From positions 1 through 63,055 of the forward strand of contig JADZDJ010000183.1 in the NCBI GenBank assembly GCA_020851115.1: DNA of 63,055 bases, given 5' to 3'. The notes beneath the pieces are model-generated. The model ran no database searches. It was not told where the DNA came from and saw nothing but the letters and a program-made list of their open reading frames with translations. Shown here piece by piece: positions 9,069-21,027 of this stretch; the first letter of the stretch is position 1, and every line of letters starts with the position of its first letter. The translations under genes were made by a program, and so were the position numbers. Origin of the DNA: Pirellulales bacterium (GTDB lineage: Bacteria; Planctomycetota; Planctomycetia; Pirellulales; JADZDJ01).

Positions 9069-9659
9069 CTAGTAAGAATCGCACACCTCAGAGCAATGTC
9101 AATGAACTAGGTCTTCACTACATCGCCATTTGCCGCTCCACGCCCCATCGCGATTGGACTTACGCTCGATGCTCAACGCAATAATCTCGAAATCGCTCCC
9201 AAACTCCTTAACTTGAGGTAGCTCTGCGATCATGGCACTTAGTGGCGCTGTCCAACAACCATGCATTCGGTATCGACCCGAAGACGATCGTCTACAACCA
9301 CCTGAACCAGTCACGCGAAATAGTGCAAGCCGACGCAGTAACGGCGCTGTTCGTGTAAGCCCATTGCTTCGATGCGCTGTGCGACAAACCATGGACGCAT
9401 CGGGCAAATATGTGCCGGCCTGATTCTACCATTGCGACATTTCCGGTAGGAGCGAATCCACGATCATCAGCCGCGGCCTCGGCCTGGAAATCCAAGTAGC
9501 TCGGATTTCTGTATACGACGTGAAAGACGTTTGTATGGTGAGATGAGCAAATCGAGGGTCCGGGGACGTCAGTGCTTCATCATACGGCAGATTTACCCGC
9601 GCACTGCCATCAAATACCCAACCCATTTCATATCTAATTGGCGTGCCGCTCGTGATTGG
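9069..9659. other. Gap between IS remnant and pyrD; short protein-like debris only
   Basis: No intact gene is seen. Two short stretches look like decayed coding sequence. One is a plus-strand frame around 9216-9356 that reads [20 protein letters not shown] between stops. The other is a minus-strand frame of about 44 codons (9099-9233) that starts [20 protein letters not shown]. Neither has a clear ribosome binding site or recognisable family. Together with the transposase remnant next door, this fits a region of gene loss. Confidence 0.35.
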
Positions 9660-10598
9660 CTACCGAGGCTCTACCATCAAAGTGCCGACAACTTCGGCAA
9701 CGCTCGTTGCACTGATTTGGGTGAAAGCCGCCGGCAGCGCATCGAGCAGGCTCATCGTGGCCGTCGGACAATAGAAATTCGCCGTACCTATTTGGACAGC
9801 GCTGGCCCCTGCGACGATGAACTCCATGACGTCGTCGATCGTCGCGATGCCGCCAATGCCGATGATCGGGATTTTTACCGCACGAGCGATCTGATAAACG
9901 CAGCGCAGCGCAATCGGCTTGATCGCAGGGCCGCTCAGGCCTCCCAGCACATTGCCGAGCAGCGGACGGCGGCGGCGCCAATCGACCGCCATGCCTTGTA
10001 CGGTATTGATGGCTGAGATGCAATCCGCGCCACCATCGGCCGCGGCCTTGGCGATCTCGGCAATGCTGGTGACATTCGGCGTGAGCTTTGCAATGATCGG
10101 AAATGCACAAGCGGTTCGGCAGCCGGCCACGACTTGCTGGCAGGCGACCGGATCAATGCCCAAATCGACGCCACAACTGACGTTGGGGCAAGAAATGTTC
10201 AACTCGACCGCAGAAATGCCCGGCAAGCCGTCCATGCGAGCGCACATTTCGACAAACTCGTCGGATGTGCGGCCGGCGACACTCACGATAATCGGTGCTC
10301 CGACGGCGGCCAAGTAGGGTAAGTGATGCTCGATGAACGCTTCCTGCCCGTCGTTGTCCAGGCCGATGCTATTGAGCATTCCTGCGGCTGTTTCCAGCGT
10401 GCGCCAAGGACGATTTCCACTTCGCGGCTCGCGAGTAATCGTTTTCGGAATGATACCGCCGAGCCGCCGCAGATCGACAATAGCCGCCATTTCGCGCGCA
10501 TAGCCGAACGTTCCGGAGGCGACCAAGATTGGGTTCGGCAGCGTCAACCGGCCGAGCCGCACGGTCAAATCGAGCGATGTCCGATCTGGAGATGGCAC
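9660..10598 (-). CDS. pyrD: Dihydroorotate dehydrogenase, class 1B catalytic subunit type
   Basis: The enzyme oxidises dihydroorotate to orotate in pyrimidine synthesis and binds FMN. The start is set at GTG 10596-10598 because the family begins just before the [20 protein letters not shown] segment; the longer frame to 10814 overlaps the giant gene's end and is not protein-like. Motifs include GTFGYAREM, the substrate loop around [23 protein letters not shown] with the cysteine that serves as catalytic base in class 1B, AKLTPNV, and the FMN phosphate site IIGIGGI plus [12 protein letters not shown]. Length (312 aa) is normal. It lies directly downstream (86 nt) of the giant exported protein pair. 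No pyrK partner is seen nearby. Confidence 0.93.
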   Translation of the reverse strand: MPSPDRTSLDLTVRLGRLTLPNPILVASGTFGYAREMAAIVDLRRLGGIIPKTITREPRSGNRPWRTLETAAGMLNSIGLDNDGQEAFIEHHLPYLAAVGAPIIVSVAGRTSDEFVEMCARMDGLPGISAVELNISCPNVSCGVDLGIDPVACQQVVAGCRTACAFPIIAKLTPNVTSIAEIAKAAADGGADCISAINTVQGMAVDWRRRRPLLGNVLGGLSGPAIKPIALRCVYQIARAVKIPIIGIGGIATIDDVMEFIVAGASAVQIGTANFYCPTATMSLLDALPAAFTQISATSVAEVVGTLMVEPR

Positions 10599-10683
10599 GG
10601 CAAAAGTCTCATCCGCACACGGCCAGGTTTTTCCGCAACACAACGACCGCAGCTTACCCAACTCGCAGGGAGAAGGGAACCCA

Positions 10684-13600
10684 TCACCGCGGTCGAACTC
10701 GAAGCTGCGAGGACTTCGGCTCTGCTGCCAGACGAGCCACCGTTGACCCAGCCGCCGTCGCCGCTGGTCGAGCAGGCCTGCGCGAACTCCATGCGGCAGC
10801 GATGCTGACAACAATTATTCCTGGCCCAACGACGGCTGGGGACAGCCAAATCCACCACGCCAAACCAGCGAGCACGCCGATGCCTTCCGGCAGAAATCGG
10901 ATGCTGCGGACGCTCCTCGAAGTTCGCCAAGTAACCGCCATCAATACCCCTCCTAGCAGCACTGTGGCTAGCGCGGCCAGTAAGCGTTTCACCGTAGGGT
11001 CGCCGGCACGATGCGGAAACTCTAAGTTCAGTGTCGATTCATTGCCGCGGAGCAAGACATGCGTTTTAGCGTCACTTGAGGGTTGTATCGACTCCAGTAA
11101 TGCGCCGAGATTGGCGACGGTGGGCCGACTCGCGGTGGCTTGTTGGAAGGTGTCGGTCATGCCCAATCGATCGGCAAGCTTCGCTTGGCTGGCTACGATT
11201 TGAGCGAATTGTGCGGTCGTCTCGTCGTTCGCCGTGTCGCCAGTTTTCGCCTCAAGAATGCGTTCTCTGGCATAGCGACCTGATTGCAACCGCTGTAACC
11301 ATTCCTGATACCAACCGCTCAAACGCGATTCGGGTTCTTGAAGCGCTTCTTTTTCGGCCGATGCAAGCAAATCCGCGACACTTTGGGCCCGTAATAGGCC
11401 GTGAGCGTTTTCATCCATGATCCTGCCAGACTCGGGCGAGGCCGTTCCCATATTTTCGCGGGTGCAAATCGTCCAGAGAGTTTTTCGGACTGGTACGTCC
11501 ACCATAATTGGCGCTTGCAGTTCCGCTGGAGATTGGAAAGTGGCTGATTGCAATTGGAAATATAGAACATCGAACTGACGCGGCAGGCTGCTTTCGCCGA
11601 GCCACACATTCCAACGATTGTCGCTCAACCGCGACATTTGTGCCGGCGCGCGGTCGAGACGCGCGTCGATTAATTGCGCGCCGTTGGGCAGTTCCAGTGG
11701 ACAATTTGCCGCCCCCCCCGGTTCAAGCTCGAAGCCGGCAACTCCGACTACGCTGCCGTCAGATCGTAGTGCGATCGAAAAATCCGCCAATCGTACTTGA
11801 GCATTGCCGATGCCACGTTCCACCGAGCGTAGTTCTGCCCGATAGTAGTCCGACACTTGCTCCAGGCTGCGGTAGTTCTTGAGATCAAGATCTCCGGACG
11901 GCAAGCCTTCTGGCAAGGGCTTATCGACCAACCCAGAGGTATCCCACGAAAGCTGCTCTTGCTCGTAGCGTCTGGGAAGCAAGAGATAACTCGATCTCGA
12001 ACCAAGGCCGCGCATTCGCACTTGGGGAGCGGCCCACCGGCGGTTGGAAGCCAACGCGATTGGTCCGGCAATTCGCAAACGAAACGACTTGGCGATCGGC
12101 GATGGTGGTTGCACCACTAGCTGCTTTTGATCTCGATGAGTCGAATCTTCCCAATGGCTTGGTAGTTTCGGCACGATTTCGAACGGTCCGGTCCAATTCG
12201 CGGGAACATCGAATCGAAGTTGGTCGAGTAGCCCAGCCTCCACGCGCACGTCAACGTCGATCATTGCCTGCCATCGTTCGGCTTGTCGTTCCAGCGTCGT
12301 AAGTTGCCTTACGCGGGTGCGCGGCGAATTGGACTGAATTTTCACGGCGACTGGCGCATATTGCTTGCTGCCATTTACAACCGCCACGACGCGAGCATCC
12401 TCCAGCAATATCGCAGGAATGTCGCCACTTTCTTGCCAGGAATGACCGAGCGAGGCTTGCGAGTCCGCGGAGATCGTCGTCGCTCCGGAAGCATCCGTGA
12501 TTTCGACGAGCGCGTCTGGGCGGCGCAAGATCAGCGCGTCGAATGTTTCGTGCGAAGAGCCATCAAGGCGAATATCCGGTAAGACCCACTCGCCGGATGG
12601 CTGCAGCGGCATTCGTCCTCGGACGAGCAGTTTGCGCTCGCCCGAAAAAGAGGCGTCGAGAAAAATGGTTACGGCCGTATCACGACAGCGCGTCCAGCGC
12701 AAGGGGTGGCGCTCAGCGCCATCCAATGCCAACACTTCCTCAATTTGAAAGTTCTCCGGCGTCCGGAGGCGATATTGAAAAAACGGTGCGTCTGACGAGA
12801 CCGCCGCCTGAAAGTACAACTCAACCGCGGTCGGCTCGACAATGGCCGCCAGTTGATATCGAGCACTACGTTTTGGTACGGCGGGGTGTACGGCCAGATA
12901 GGACGCTCCAACTTCGTTACCGCTGAGTGAAAAAGCCAATTGGGGTATGGACGATGCCGCTTCCCAGGCGGCGCCAAATTCTTCAGCCGTCACTTTCGCG
13001 GCTTCGTTACTGAGGTGCGCGGAAAATTCGAGAGTCGGATCGACGCTTACCCCCCAGAATCGTCGGATGGTTTGTCCATCCCGTAAATCCATCACGGGAA
13101 AATGCAGATTGCCAATCCCCGTAGCGTCGGTCAGCATCAACGACAGGTTAACGGTCGTTTGGCCAGCGATCGGTTCAGGCCAATCGATCAGCAGCAACCC
13201 CGGCTCATTTTCCGCGACGCGAAACCTTGGCGGCACGCCCGACTCTGCCGAAGGCAACAATTGCAGCCGCGGGTCGATCGCCAAACGAAGCTGCGACAAG
13301 CGGCCTTTCCGCACTCGCACCAAATATCGTACATCGACCGTCACAGCGCCCGGTCGCACGTTAAGCCAGCAAACCTGATCGCCTTCGAAATCCGCAACTT
13401 CATGGCCGTCTTGACTCGCATGTGGCACGGGCATTGATTCTTGGAGGACAATGCGAGGTGAGGGGCCAAGCGCAACAGTCGCGTGGTCTCTATCTACTGA
13501 ACGCCTCTCCCCAATCGCTGAAACGATCAACGGCGCTGCAGAGTCACGCGATGTCAAATGCAATTCCGCGCAGGCTGTAACCGGGATGGCGAAATCGTAT

Positions 13601-16600
13601 CCGACCGCATTGTATTGTGGTCGGAATTGCACTTCTAACCGATGGCGACCGGCGTCCGGTACTTCAATACCGACGGAGTCGAGCGATTCGTTCTTACGGA
13701 GGTTCGCAGGTTTGCCATCAATCAGTACTCCGCCCGGTTCGAGTGCAGCGCCGTTGAAACCCAGCGGCATGTCGATGATGGCTTGGGTAACGAGCGATTC
13801 AATTTCGTAGATTGATTTCCAGCCGCGGGAGACAGGTGCTGCATCATTTCCTGCGCGGTTCTGAGCCGCTTCATAAACAGCACTCAATAGGAGATAATCG
13901 GGCGATGGCGATTCGTGGCGCTCCGTTTGCATCACCAGCCAACGGTGAAACGATTCCGGCAAGTAACATGCACCGCCCACAGGATGCCCGTCTGGATCCG
14001 CTGGAATCAAGACTTGAACGGGGGGTGATTCTTGGTCAACACTTGCCGTGGATTGCAGCGGCAATTTCCTGCGGTTTTCATGGGCAATCTCCGGGCGTCC
14101 TGTTTCCGCCTGGGTGGTCGTTGGTTCCTGCGCCGAAATCAGTCCGTGACAGGCTGCAACAATCAGCCATCCTGTCGCCGTTCCTGCCGCCACCAACGCT
14201 CTTCGCCGCGCAAAAGATTCACTAGCGAACATCGCGGAACCGGCCGATCCTGATCTTGGACGACACCAAAGGAAACATTGAGTTGCAACCATCGCTAGCC
14301 AAACTGCGGCGGAAAAAGTCGTCCATGCAGGTGGCACGAGGAGCGCTGCTGCCGTAACCGCTGTCACAAGACCAATTTCTACCGTTGGACGCCGATTCCC
14401 AATCCACCCGCGAATCGCCGCTGCAATTGCAAAGGTCGCCCAGAACCACGCGAGCGCTGAGCGCTCGTTGGCGACCCAGATAGTCGCTCGGTTGCCGGAG
14501 AGCCCTTCGAATCGATAGATTTTCCAGCCGTCGCTTTCCAAAAAGCGATCTTTCAAATCGACTTTCCAAGGCAACGCCAGCGATTTGTGATCGGCATCGG
14601 TTCCGTTGTCAGCCGTAACCGTCGCCGTTGACACCGATTGAATCGGAGCGTCAGCCACTCGCAGCAAAGGGCCAAACAACCTCGGCAACATGCCACGATC
14701 GTTTTGACTTCCATTTCCTAAATCGGCCCAAGCGACCTCCGTTCCGGGTGGTATTGCAACTGTCCATTTACGCATCAAAATCGGTACTGCACACTCTGGC
14801 CACGGCGATGCGAACTGCGAAAGCTTGCCAAGGCGTGCGTGCGCATCGATCCAGCGCAGGACGACGGTGATGAAACGCGCCTCGGGTGGAAGCTTAACCT
14901 GGCAGTGCTGAGGATCCGCCAGTAACGGATCGATCGTCGCTCGATCGTCGATCCAGGCGCCCTTGAGATCGGCGCCTGCCGGCAGTTGGAAGCGAATTTG
15001 GTCGCGCCCCGTATTTTCCACTCGGCAGGTTAGTACGTGCTCAGCTTCTTCATTGTCATAACGCGACTCTAAATGAGCCTGCCAAACCCACGCGCCAGCG
15101 CGGGCCGATAGCTCAAGCCGCGGAGCCAAAATCAATGGCGGCTCGGCCGACACCAAGCTGATCTCATTCGGATCGTATTGCAGTGCCGCCAGAATATTAG
15201 AAATTTGATTCGGAGGCAGCGGCTCCAGCGGGATCGACTTCAGCCGGCGGCTGCGAATCTCTGGAGCATTTGGCCCCGAGTAGCGAATCTGTACCGAAGC
15301 CAGTTGAGTGTCGGCTCTCAAGACGGAGGCCAAGGCAACGGGGGTATCACCGCGAAAAGGCCGATCGCGCTCAGCACTTAGCGAGAATTCTTTGTTCTGC
15401 GGAACAGGGAGTCTTACTTCCCATGTTTCGCCTTCGGGAAAACCCAATTCGGTTTGCTCTTCGGCCGCCAATCGACGCGACAGCAATTCGACTTGCGGTT
15501 CGCCGATTAACTGCCATCGCACAGCCTCTTCGCGCGGCTGGGTGAATCGAACGAGCAGCCGATCGATTTCCTGCCCCTGCGGTCGAATCGCCAAGTGATA
15601 CATTTCGCTTAACGTGCCTTCGTGAACGTGAACGTCGCCGCGAATGATCGTAGAGAATCGAGGCGGCTGCGCGATCGTCGAAATGGAAAGTGTTCGCGCT
15701 CGCTCGTCATCGACAAATATCAGGCCGATTGCTTGCCCTGCAAGCAACGCGGCATCGGACGACGCGAGGCTTTCGGCGGCGAGTCGCTGCAATCTTTCAT
15801 CGTTAGCGGATTGAATTTGGAGTTTCTCCGTCGTTTGAACCTGAATTAGCCGCCGTGTGGAAATCGTATCGTCAAAATCGAGCATGCGCAGGTCTTCGAC
15901 ATTTAAAGTCTCCCGACCATTCGCGCGCCGCCGATGGCCGGAGATTTTCAATTCAATGCCGCGACGTGAAGTTAAAGGAGACTTAAGTTCAATCGCCAGT
16001 TTTCCAACCCGGCCGTCCAAGGCCGTAAAATTCCAATCGTCGACCAGCTCCACGGGCTGTGGCGCCGGCATTGCCTTGCCAACCGATGCCGCTGGTGGCG
16101 CTGTTTCTCGGCCGAATTGCAACGATGTCGCCGCGACGCTGTCGATGGTCCATTGCGGAGCCACGATAGCTTCGATCGTAAATCGCTCGTCGGCAGTTGC
16201 CGTAAGTGCTCCGCGAAAGTGCCCGACTGCTTGATTCGGGCGCAACACGATCGATGTCCCGGCGGCGATTTGAATGCGATCCTGTTTGGACGCCACTTGA
16301 AATTTGATCTGCGGAGCATTGCTGTAGAGTTGCACCTCAAGGGCCTCCGGCGCCGAAGATACGGCGAGCGATTCGGCGGCGATTTGTCGGCAATCGACGG
16401 TCGTCAAGTCTTCCAGCAGGAGTGGTGGCAAAATGATTAGCGATACAGTACCTTGTTGCCAGCGCGTCTCGGCAATTTGCAGCAGTGGTAGCCGCTGAAG
16501 CGTGCCGTACTTGAGCGGAGCCACCGCGCGGATTCGCAATTTTCGATTGCGGCCCGACAACGGCTCTGGCAAGCGAAGCGTCCATTGACTGTGTCCGCCG

Positions 16601-17559
16601 ACATCGTCAGCGCTCAACTTCACAGAACATTCCACTTCGTCCAGATGCGCAGAGACGACGGTTAAAGGCTCGTCGGCCAGCAGTGTGAGCCGAGCGACTG
16701 CATCCCCGGCGGCATCCATTCGGAACTCGGCGTTCAATTCCAAACCTCGTTCGGAACACTCATAAACGAAATGATTGCGAATAATGGGTGAGGGCCGCTG
16801 CTGGCGAGACGCTTCGCGTGGAGCAATCCGCAGATGAGCTTGGGAATAGCCGCCCAGTTGGATTGCCCACGTCCGCACGCCACCTTGCGAGGTTGCCGAG
16901 GTTGCCAGCGAGACGAGTCCACGGTCGACCGTAGGAATGAGTTTGGCCGGCAAGGCGATCTCCAGAGTACTCACGGCACAAGGCGGCAGCGAGAGATCGA
17001 AACGCAGTTGGCCGCCGGCGCTTCGCTGCCCGCGCAACGACCAGTTACAGTGGAGTTTTCCAGACCGTTCGACGATCGCAGCCAATCGGCCTTGGCGGTC
17101 GCTGCCGAGAATCGCCGGTCGTTGCGAGTCTAACCAAGCGGGGCTGTTGATCGCCAGCCGGCAGTTTTCGAGGAAGACGATTTTTCGATCTTTTCCGTTA
17201 TGTTCAAAGTGCCATGTCGCCGTGCCGGTGAGGCAATCATCGGTTAACTTGGCGGCATACTGCGCATCGAGTAGACTTGCGGCAGGAATCGTCGCTGACC
17301 TGGTGTATGATTCTCCGAGTTGTCGCACGCGGCGTTCAAATTCATCAATGGACATCGGCAGGTAGTGCTGCGATTCGTCCTTCGGCCATTGATTCGGCTG
17401 ATCGGCAGGAACGAAAATCCGCTGGAATTGCCTGGGCGCGACGACACTTGTCGCAGGATCGCTTCTATCGGATGGTTCTCCGGTCGCCCCCGCGACGATT
17501 GCCAATTGTGCAATCCATATCGCGATGCCTATCCAATTGGTATTGATGCCGCTGCGCAT
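10684..17559 (-). CDS. Giant exported/membrane protein, 2291 aa, function unknown
   Basis: The start ATG (17557-17559) lies 3 nt after the stop of the 1154-aa gene, so the two are almost certainly co-translated. An N-terminal signal-like helix ([20 protein letters not shown]) is followed by [16 protein letters not shown] and [13 protein letters not shown]. After that come more than 900 residues of repeated beta-strand-rich segments of the type [17 protein letters not shown] and [21 protein letters not shown] hydrophobic cluster at about residues 1033-1150 holds several membrane segments ([33 protein letters not shown] and [12 protein letters not shown]). A second long extracytoplasmic part follows, then paired helices at about 2190-2260. 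No catalytic motif was found. It looks like two similar halves, each ending in a membrane anchor. The last 30 residues are basic. Family not recognised beyond resemblance to large planctomycete hypothetical proteins. Confidence 0.85.
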   Translation of the reverse strand: MRSGINTNWIGIAIWIAQLAIVAGATGEPSDRSDPATSVVAPRQFQRIFVPADQPNQWPKDESQHYLPMSIDEFERRVRQLGESYTRSATIPAASLLDAQYAAKLTDDCLTGTATWHFEHNGKDRKIVFLENCRLAINSPAWLDSQRPAILGSDRQGRLAAIVERSGKLHCNWSLRGQRSAGGQLRFDLSLPPCAVSTLEIALPAKLIPTVDRGLVSLATSATSQGGVRTWAIQLGGYSQAHLRIAPREASRQQRPSPIIRNHFVYECSERGLELNAEFRMDAAGDAVARLTLLADEPLTVVSAHLDEVECSVKLSADDVGGHSQWTLRLPEPLSGRNRKLRIRAVAPLKYGTLQRLPLLQIAETRWQQGTVSLIILPPLLLEDLTTVDCRQIAAESLAVSSAPEALEVQLYSNAPQIKFQVASKQDRIQIAAGTSIVLRPNQAVGHFRGALTATADERFTIEAIVAPQWTIDSVAATSLQFGRETAPPAASVGKAMPAPQPVELVDDWNFTALDGRVGKLAIELKSPLTSRRGIELKISGHRRRANGRETLNVEDLRMLDFDDTISTRRLIQVQTTEKLQIQSANDERLQRLAAESLASSDAALLAGQAIGLIFVDDERARTLSISTIAQPPRFSTIIRGDVHVHEGTLSEMYHLAIRPQGQEIDRLLVRFTQPREEAVRWQLIGEPQVELLSRRLAAEEQTELGFPEGETWEVRLPVPQNKEFSLSAERDRPFRGDTPVALASVLRADTQLASVQIRYSGPNAPEIRSRRLKSIPLEPLPPNQISNILAALQYDPNEISLVSAEPPLILAPRLELSARAGAWVWQAHLESRYDNEEAEHVLTCRVENTGRDQIRFQLPAGADLKGAWIDDRATIDPLLADPQHCQVKLPPEARFITVVLRWIDAHARLGKLSQFASPWPECAVPILMRKWTVAIPPGTEVAWADLGNGSQNDRGMLPRLFGPLLRVADAPIQSVSTATVTADNGTDADHKSLALPWKVDLKDRFLESDGWKIYRFEGLSGNRATIWVANERSALAWFWATFAIAAAIRGWIGNRRPTVEIGLVTAVTAAALLVPPAWTTFSAAVWLAMVATQCFLWCRPRSGSAGSAMFASESFARRRALVAAGTATGWLIVAACHGLISAQEPTTTQAETGRPEIAHENRRKLPLQSTASVDQESPPVQVLIPADPDGHPVGGACYLPESFHRWLVMQTERHESPSPDYLLLSAVYEAAQNRAGNDAAPVSRGWKSIYEIESLVTQAIIDMPLGFNGAALEPGGVLIDGKPANLRKNESLDSVGIEVPDAGRHRLEVQFRPQYNAVGYDFAIPVTACAELHLTSRDSAAPLIVSAIGERRSVDRDHATVALGPSPRIVLQESMPVPHASQDGHEVADFEGDQVCWLNVRPGAVTVDVRYLVRVRKGRLSQLRLAIDPRLQLLPSAESGVPPRFRVAENEPGLLLIDWPEPIAGQTTVNLSLMLTDATGIGNLHFPVMDLRDGQTIRRFWGVSVDPTLEFSAHLSNEAAKVTAEEFGAAWEAASSIPQLAFSLSGNEVGASYLAVHPAVPKRSARYQLAAIVEPTAVELYFQAAVSSDAPFFQYRLRTPENFQIEEVLALDGAERHPLRWTRCRDTAVTIFLDASFSGERKLLVRGRMPLQPSGEWVLPDIRLDGSSHETFDALILRRPDALVEITDASGATTISADSQASLGHSWQESGDIPAILLEDARVVAVVNGSKQYAPVAVKIQSNSPRTRVRQLTTLERQAERWQAMIDVDVRVEAGLLDQLRFDVPANWTGPFEIVPKLPSHWEDSTHRDQKQLVVQPPSPIAKSFRLRIAGPIALASNRRWAAPQVRMRGLGSRSSYLLLPRRYEQEQLSWDTSGLVDKPLPEGLPSGDLDLKNYRSLEQVSDYYRAELRSVERGIGNAQVRLADFSIALRSDGSVVGVAGFELEPGGAANCPLELPNGAQLIDARLDRAPAQMSRLSDNRWNVWLGESSLPRQFDVLYFQLQSATFQSPAELQAPIMVDVPVRKTLWTICTRENMGTASPESGRIMDENAHGLLRAQSVADLLASAEKEALQEPESRLSGWYQEWLQRLQSGRYARERILEAKTGDTANDETTAQFAQIVASQAKLADRLGMTDTFQQATASRPTVANLGALLESIQPSSDAKTHVLLRGNESTLNLEFPHRAGDPTVKRLLAALATVLLGGVLMAVTWRTSRSVRSIRFLPEGIGVLAGLAWWIWLSPAVVGPGIIVVSIAAAWSSRRPARPAATAAGSTVARLAAEPKSSQLRVRPR

Positions 17560-17562
17560 CGC

Positions 17563-20500
17563 TCACCTACTTGAAGATTCCGTCGATAACTCGATTTCGA
17601 CGGGAAGGCTCTCGGTCGAAGCGGGGGCCGGCGTCTCGATGGCGCGGACCGATGTTGCGGCAGGACGCGGATCAATAATGGAACTGCCGGCACTGCGAAC
17701 GATCGTCGGCGATACTCGCTGGCGGCGTTGTGCAAACTCGATCAGTGTCGCCAACAACACCAGCGCGAAACCAAGCAACGATGCCTGTACGAACAATAGC
17801 GCCAACTCGGCCTTCCACGCGGCCAGCCCCGCGATGACCACGCCCATCGCCAAGAGCGAAACCGGCCGGCGTAGGATATGAAAATAAATCAGTAACAGCC
17901 CCCAGGCGAGCACCGCGATGGAGGCCACCAACACCAATTCTCCGCGGGCGGCAGTCCAAAGTTCGATTCTAGCGGGGCTACCAGCCATGCTGAACAGGTA
18001 TCGATTCGTCGATTCCGGCAAATCGGCACCTAGATCAACGCCGGTCCAATTCTCCAATTCGTTTTGCTCCATCGTGGAGCGGCGCTGCCATCCAAACTGG
18101 TCCCATTGCCAAGTGAATTCCGGCGTAATTCGCGCCGGTGCATCGATTAAATGACGATCGGCCGGCACCGCCAGTTGCCAATAGAAGTGCTGAACGCCGA
18201 CGCTGGCCGCAAACTTGGGCAAGTCGACCGAAACCGAATGCATGTCGTCGGCGTCGGCAAGTTGATAGGTCACGACCAAGGAATGCGATGACTTTTGAAC
18301 GGGCCAACGCAATGTCACGGTGCGACTTTCGTCGGGTTGCGCTGGGATAGATTCATCATCCACTTTGATTTGAACGTGATCGAGCGGTCCGCTGGGCAAT
18401 GTGAAGCTGATTTGTTCCTCGGAACTGGACAGCACATAAGCTGCGCGGTCTTGACGCACTCCGCCGCCAATCCACGTTTGCACCCAACCTCGCTCCACCA
18501 CCGTGCTGCCCGTGCCCTGACGCACCTCGCGGCTGACGTCGAGCTGAATCTCTGACTGCGCGCCGGTCGCCGACAAGCGGATCGGTGGAATGCCATTGCG
18601 CTCGGTCAATCCGCTCGCGGGTTCTTCGTCGATCGTCCACGCCTCGTCATCGGGAGTCACCCGCAAAGCCGACTCGCGTGTTACCGTGAGACGGTTGGCG
18701 ACCAGTAAATCCGCTGGAGGCATCACGAGCGGAATCTTCACGGGATCACCCGACATAAAATCCGCTTGTGCGAAAGGCAGACGGTATTTGATCTTGGCGG
18801 TAAACCGGCCGAAGCGCGATTCGAGCAAAGGCACTCGCACCGTTGTTTTGTCGGTTCTATCGGGCGAAGTTCCTCCTGAAATGGGAGCCACCGGCACGTC
18901 GTCGATCAGAATCTGCCAGTTTTCTTGGTTTTCCACTTGCCGTGGAACGAGCAAGGTTAGCTCGGAAAGCGGCTCGTGCTCGACGCGATATTCCAATTGC
19001 TGCTCGACCACCGCGCCGTCGTGGCGAACTTCAACGGCACCGTCGACCGCGACGCTCATTGCTTGCGGCAATGGCTCTGCGACGGCAACGAATTTGGCAT
19101 GCGGCTGGTCGGCTCGATAGCTGAACGGCGGTTGTTCACGCGGCGGCAATCGCAACGTGTTTGCCGACGACACTCGAGTCAACCCGACGATTTCTTCTTC
19201 ATCAGGTCGCAATCGCACGTTGTTTTCAGGTTGAACGAGAACGGCGGCTGGCTCGATCTTGTCAGCATGCGGTGTCGGCAAAACAAGTTCGATCCGACTT
19301 CGATCTTCTGCTCGGTAACGATGAGCCGAAATCGTCAGTTCGAATTTGCCGTTGATGCCCTGTGGAAGGTGCGCTGTTTGCAACGGCCCTTCGCCAGACC
19401 AGAACTGCTCGGCATCGATGGCCTCGGTCGGCTCAATGCCGTCCGGCGTCCATCCGGGCATTTCGACTGCCAAGTCGAACACCTTGCCGCCTCGGATGGT
19501 GTATTTCAGCTTCGCTTCAAGTCGGATTCGGTCGGCTTCAACCTTGTAGGTATACTCCGGCTCCAACGCAATTTGTGTCTTTCGCGGCGAAACCCGCGCC
19601 GCCAACGATGCAGGTCGGCCGAAGTACTTGAAGCCGATGGCGTCGTCGCGCTTGAGTGCGGGAGGCAATTCTTCAATCTGTCGCACGCGCTCGGTCTTGC
19701 TGAAGGATAATCGCCAGTCATCTCGCACCACGACGGCAATGTGGCCCCATTGTAAGTGCGGCAATGCTTCTACTACGTCGAATCCCGCCAATTCGAGCGT
19801 CTCGCTGGGGTTCGTCGCATCGTAGGCGCGTTCGGCCGCAATGCGTACCTTGACCGGACCTTTGCTTTTCTGGGCTAATTGTACGGTGACAATCCCTTCA
19901 TCATCCGTGCCGCCGGTTAGCGTATAGCCGGCATTGTTTGTGTCGGCGGCAACGCGACTGGACTTCGCCGGCAACTTGATCTGAAATCGATCGAACTCGT
20001 CGGCCAGGCTACGAACGGTCAGCAAAGCGTCAAATCGCACGCTGCGGCTATCGAGTTCTGCGAGAATCTGCCCTTCAACTTCTAGCCGCGACGTTGCCGG
20101 CGCCACCGTTGCAGCGCCTTCTTTCCACATGAGTGAAAGCGGACCACCCAAGCCCCAAGCATGGATTTCCGACTTGCCGTCGTCGAGATGACCGACGTCG
20201 GCAGTAACTGCGCCTGTATAGGTCGTCACGGAAACGCTATCGTGCGGCACCACAATCGATAATCGCGAGGCCGCGGCAGTGGGCAAATCGACTTCCAGTC
20301 GTCGCTGGCCGTGGACATTCTTTAGCGTCACGAAGTATTTGAGCGTCAACTCGTGCTGCGATTTCGCAGGCCCCTGGACGACGACCGAATATCCACCGGT
20401 AGCGGCATCAAATTGAACGCGTTGATCACCAGGGCCGTGATAGGAGGCCGGCTCGATTAACACAGCGCCGCCGGTCACTAGCGGCACGGTTGACAACTGC

Positions 20501-21027
20501 TCGTCGCCCAGCCGAATCGTATACGTCGCCGTCAGTTGCGCTCGGTTTTCGGTGGCCTCGCCTGCGATCACCAGTTGCTGCAAATCATGCGAACGCGGTT
20601 GTGACGCACCGTTGCTTTCGGCTTGCTTCCGGCGATGAAATTCTTGAAGTTCCTCCCAGGTAAAGCCCAAGAGAGGAACGAGCCGACCTTGCTTGTCGCG
20701 GACATACTTGATTGCCGGTTGTTCGAGGATGCGCTGGGAATGTTCCGGTTTGGCGGAATGGTTCGTTGATTCAGATTGATCGTCGTCCGCTGCCGTAGCT
20801 GGTGGGGAAGCCGCCGTTTGTGGCTCACCGTCCGCCGCGCGCGCAATGCGTCTCCTGGTATCGGCGCTGGTAAAAACCAGCGCCAAAAGCACCGCGACTA
20901 CCAGACGCTTGGCGTTCGGTCGCAAGGATCCTGTTCCAATCTGCTTGATGCCTTTGTCCGGACTGGCGGGACAGCAGCACAATGAAAAGTTGCCGGGACG
21001 AAAGTACTTCGGCACGCCGGCCGCCAC
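17563..21027 (-). CDS. Large exported/membrane protein, 1154 aa, partner of the giant gene
   Basis: A basic N-terminus leads to a signal-like helix (KRLVVAVLLALVFTSA) and then an acidic/Ser-rich stretch. After that comes YVRDKQGRLVPLLGFTWEEL, which parallels the [13 protein letters not shown] region of the next gene. The middle is beta-rich (QLTATYTIRLGDEQLSTVPL, LSIVVPHDSVSVTTY, HELTLKYFVTL). The C-terminus has membrane helices at about residues 1000-1085 (LVLVASIAVLAWGLLLIYF and LLAMGVVIAGLAAW) and a Ser/Pro/Thr-rich cytoplasmic tail. The start is uncertain: ATG at 21027 leaves about 40 residues before the signal, and a TTG near 20925 would be tighter. It shares fold-like features and arrangement with the 2291-aa protein and probably works with it. 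No enzymatic motif seen. Confidence 0.85.
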   Translation of the reverse strand: MAAGVPKYFRPGNFSLCCCPASPDKGIKQIGTGSLRPNAKRLVVAVLLALVFTSADTRRRIARAADGEPQTAASPPATAADDDQSESTNHSAKPEHSQRILEQPAIKYVRDKQGRLVPLLGFTWEELQEFHRRKQAESNGASQPRSHDLQQLVIAGEATENRAQLTATYTIRLGDEQLSTVPLVTGGAVLIEPASYHGPGDQRVQFDAATGGYSVVVQGPAKSQHELTLKYFVTLKNVHGQRRLEVDLPTAAASRLSIVVPHDSVSVTTYTGAVTADVGHLDDGKSEIHAWGLGGPLSLMWKEGAATVAPATSRLEVEGQILAELDSRSVRFDALLTVRSLADEFDRFQIKLPAKSSRVAADTNNAGYTLTGGTDDEGIVTVQLAQKSKGPVKVRIAAERAYDATNPSETLELAGFDVVEALPHLQWGHIAVVVRDDWRLSFSKTERVRQIEELPPALKRDDAIGFKYFGRPASLAARVSPRKTQIALEPEYTYKVEADRIRLEAKLKYTIRGGKVFDLAVEMPGWTPDGIEPTEAIDAEQFWSGEGPLQTAHLPQGINGKFELTISAHRYRAEDRSRIELVLPTPHADKIEPAAVLVQPENNVRLRPDEEEIVGLTRVSSANTLRLPPREQPPFSYRADQPHAKFVAVAEPLPQAMSVAVDGAVEVRHDGAVVEQQLEYRVEHEPLSELTLLVPRQVENQENWQILIDDVPVAPISGGTSPDRTDKTTVRVPLLESRFGRFTAKIKYRLPFAQADFMSGDPVKIPLVMPPADLLVANRLTVTRESALRVTPDDEAWTIDEEPASGLTERNGIPPIRLSATGAQSEIQLDVSREVRQGTGSTVVERGWVQTWIGGGVRQDRAAYVLSSSEEQISFTLPSGPLDHVQIKVDDESIPAQPDESRTVTLRWPVQKSSHSLVVTYQLADADDMHSVSVDLPKFAASVGVQHFYWQLAVPADRHLIDAPARITPEFTWQWDQFGWQRRSTMEQNELENWTGVDLGADLPESTNRYLFSMAGSPARIELWTAARGELVLVASIAVLAWGLLLIYFHILRRPVSLLAMGVVIAGLAAWKAELALLFVQASLLGFALVLLATLIEFAQRRQRVSPTIVRSAGSSIIDPRPAATSVRAIETPAPASTESLPVEIELSTESSSR

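Noticed and set aside
9216-9356. Possible CapA-like fragment (plus-strand [11 protein letters not shown])
   Set aside because: Only about 45 codons between stops, and the resemblance to 'SNNHA.D.GP' is too short to assign.
10599-10814. N-terminal extension of pyrD
   Set aside because: It overlaps the end of the giant gene and lacks similarity to dihydroorotate dehydrogenases; the GTG at 10598 gives the normal length.
15178-15598. Plus-strand frames inside the 2291-aa gene
   Set aside because: These are shadow frames of a long high-GC coding region, as are many similar frames within the giant genes.
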